Source: CAVONV01 sp963697355 (GTDB lineage Bacteria; Acidobacteriota; Vicinamibacteria; Marinacidobacterales; DATDRI01). From it: 64,000 nt of DNA. A program made the position numbers and the translations under genes. The DNA lies in NCBI GenBank assembly GCA_963697355.1, contig CAVONV010000002.1:254680-318679 (forward strand), in the 5' to 3' direction. Positions 62,471-64,000 of this stretch are shown here, in pieces. Each line of letters begins with the position of its first letter. Position 1 is the stretch's first letter. Under the pieces are notes generated by a model. That model saw only the letters and a list, made by a program, of their open reading frames with translations. It had not been told where the DNA came from and searched no databases.

Positions 62471-64000
62471 ATGACTCGAGCACATTCTCATGCCCTGCTG
62501 CTCGTCAGCCTTTGCGTGGGTCTCGCCGCATGTGGAGGTGGGCAAGACATGCCTGCGGTAGCCAAGCTGGAATCCAGTAGCCAGCCTGCATTCGCGACCA
62601 CATCGGTAGCGACCGAGGGCAACTCGACCATGGCTGCGCCAAACCCGATCGAAATTCAGGCTTCCGGCCGATCGCGCAGCCATCAGCCGTGCTGAGGTTG
62701 AACAGGAACCTGCGGCCATTGAGCCCACTTCTCCCCTCAGTATGAGCAGCCATTTGCAAGCCACGCTCAAAGCGGCATTCACCGCTCCCGAGGCAGCCAT
62801 CTACCGATTCTTCAACAGCCAGACGGGTGCGCACCTCTACACCCGCTCGGTGACCGAGCGCGACACGATTCTCAACAGCTTGGCCCAATACCGCTTTGAG
62901 GGCCCCGTCTTTGGTTCCTGGAGTGCTTCAGACCACTGGGCTGTTTCCGGTTTACCGTTTTGCCAACACGTCCAACGGCACCCATTTCTTCACGATCAGC
63001 GAAACCGAGAAGAACAATGATCTGGCCACCGTGCCTTACATGGTTCTGGAAGGCTCTGCCTATTACGCCAGCAAAACGGCTCGATCCGGCACCAAGCCGC
63101 TTTATCGTTTTTATCATTTGCAAAAGGGATTTCACTTCTACACCGCCAATGCCGCAGAAAAAGACTCGCTCATTGCCAACCTCTCTTCTGTCTATCATTT
63201 TGAAGGCGTTGGATATTACGTAAATTCTTCTATTGGGAACTACGACCTTGCCCTGGCTTCTTTCGCTGGAGAGACAAATTCACCAGGCCATATCAATGCC
63301 GCCGGTGAAAATGCCAAATTTGGATCATTGCGTGGAATAAATTTCGACTCCACTGGAAAACTCTACGTCGTAGACCGGTTCGTTAACTGGTATGGCGTTG
63401 ACGCAAATATTCCTTCTGAAATCAGAATCGTTTCACAAAATGGTTTCGCATCTGGCTTTGTCGGAAACCTTCAAGAGAGCGGGTTTCAAGACGGCGTGGG
63501 CAGGGAGGCCTATTTCGGAGCACTAACAGCAACGACAATTGATTCATCGGGAAATATCTCTGCGGGTTTGAACCATGCAAAAGTCTCTCCCGCTGGAGAG
63601 GTTAAAACTGTTGCTGGCAGCATGCGCGAAGTAGGCTATGTAAACGGCACCCCTCAATCTGCAAGATTCAATCGGATTCATGGAATAGTCCACGACAGTG
63701 CAGGAAACATTTATGTGAGTGATTATCATAACAACGCCATCAGAAAAATCTCTGTCTCCGGCGTAGTTAGCACATTCGCTGGCGTATCAAATACTGCGAC
63801 AAGCAGCTTTTGGGGTGAATTCGCAGATGGCAGCGGTACAGCTGCACGCTTCTATCACCCGGGCCAAATTTCGATTGATGCAAACGACAATATCTATGTA
63901 GCCGATCAAGGCAACCACCGCATTCGCAAGATCACCCCAATGGGCTCGTCACCACTTTGGCAGGGCAGTCCAATTCAGGCATTGTCGATGGCCAAGGCGC
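62471..64000 (+). pseudogene. Lipoprotein with DUF5648-like and NHL repeats, frameshifted, 3' end outside window
   Basis: ATG 62471, lipoprotein signal LLLVSLCVGLAACGGG. Near 62680 the frame shifts into AIYRFFNSQTGAHLYTRSVT. Near 62940 it shifts again to VYRFANTSNGTHFFTISETE and LYRFYHLQKGFHFYTANAAE. NHL-type propeller repeats follow (FGSLRGINFDSTGKLYVVDR, IVHDSAGNIYVSDYHNNAIR, ISIDANDNIYVADQGNHRIR). A further shift near 63945 precedes TTLAGQSNSGIVDGQG. Divergent from the other DUF5648-like gene, with a 250-base AT-rich gap between them. Number and spread of shifts suggest poor sequence here. Confidence 0.7.

Noticed and set aside
1..64000. tRNA or rRNA genes
   Set aside because: I looked for cloverleaf-type and rRNA-like conserved stretches in the gaps and saw none.

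Overview
The window looks like chromosomal DNA of an Acidobacteriota-type bacterium for about its first 60.7 kb. Two large MacB/FtsX-like permeases of the duplicated-permease type, a winged-helix/TolB-propeller protein, a very large secreted BNR (sortilin-like) protein, an exported creatininase-family protein and a membrane Ser/Thr kinase are all gene types common there. That assignment is inference from gene content; there is no rRNA or tRNA to confirm it. The last 3.3 kb looks foreign. A truncated ISNCY-type transposase runs into a cNMP-binding fragment, then into two divergent lipoprotein genes with DUF5648-like repeats that resemble Burkholderiales genes, in more AT-rich DNA. This may be a transfer junction or a chimeric assembly.

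Layout. 0.8-4.7 kb: a three-gene overlapping operon of a membrane protein with a Cys-His-Ser-Ala repeat tail, a radical SAM/SPASM enzyme with a PqqD-like recognition domain, and a second membrane protein. This is the best candidate for an undescribed modification system. 5-31 kb: mostly core-type genes (YtcJ amidohydrolase, BNR protein, kinase, GDPD, FHA/metalloprotease, esterase, winged-helix/TolB, permeases, ParB-like, phosphatase/arsenate reductase, creatininase family), with small toxin-antitoxin (TA) modules between them. 31-60 kb: an accessory zone dense in TA modules (BrnTA twice, ParE/Phd twice, VapBC several times, MntA-HepT, AbiE) and AAA/DUF4143 ATPases (three genes plus remnants). 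Inside it recC, recB and recD are separated from one another. The recB and recD reading frames are broken, while recC is intact. Between recB and recD a four-helix-bundle gene is flanked on both sides by G/C-skewed minisatellites.

Many small modules carry a visible inverted repeat at their start, as expected for autoregulated TA operons. Several are duplicated, and one copy has decayed by point mutation, nonsense codon or deletion. Dispersed palindromic repeats (a 51-bp element in three near-identical copies and shorter GGTCAGGCC-type palindromes) mark the gaps.

Caution on sequence quality: at least ten genes have apparent one-base frameshifts, several in homopolymer runs. Some may be sequencing or assembly errors, so genes called broken here may be intact in the organism.
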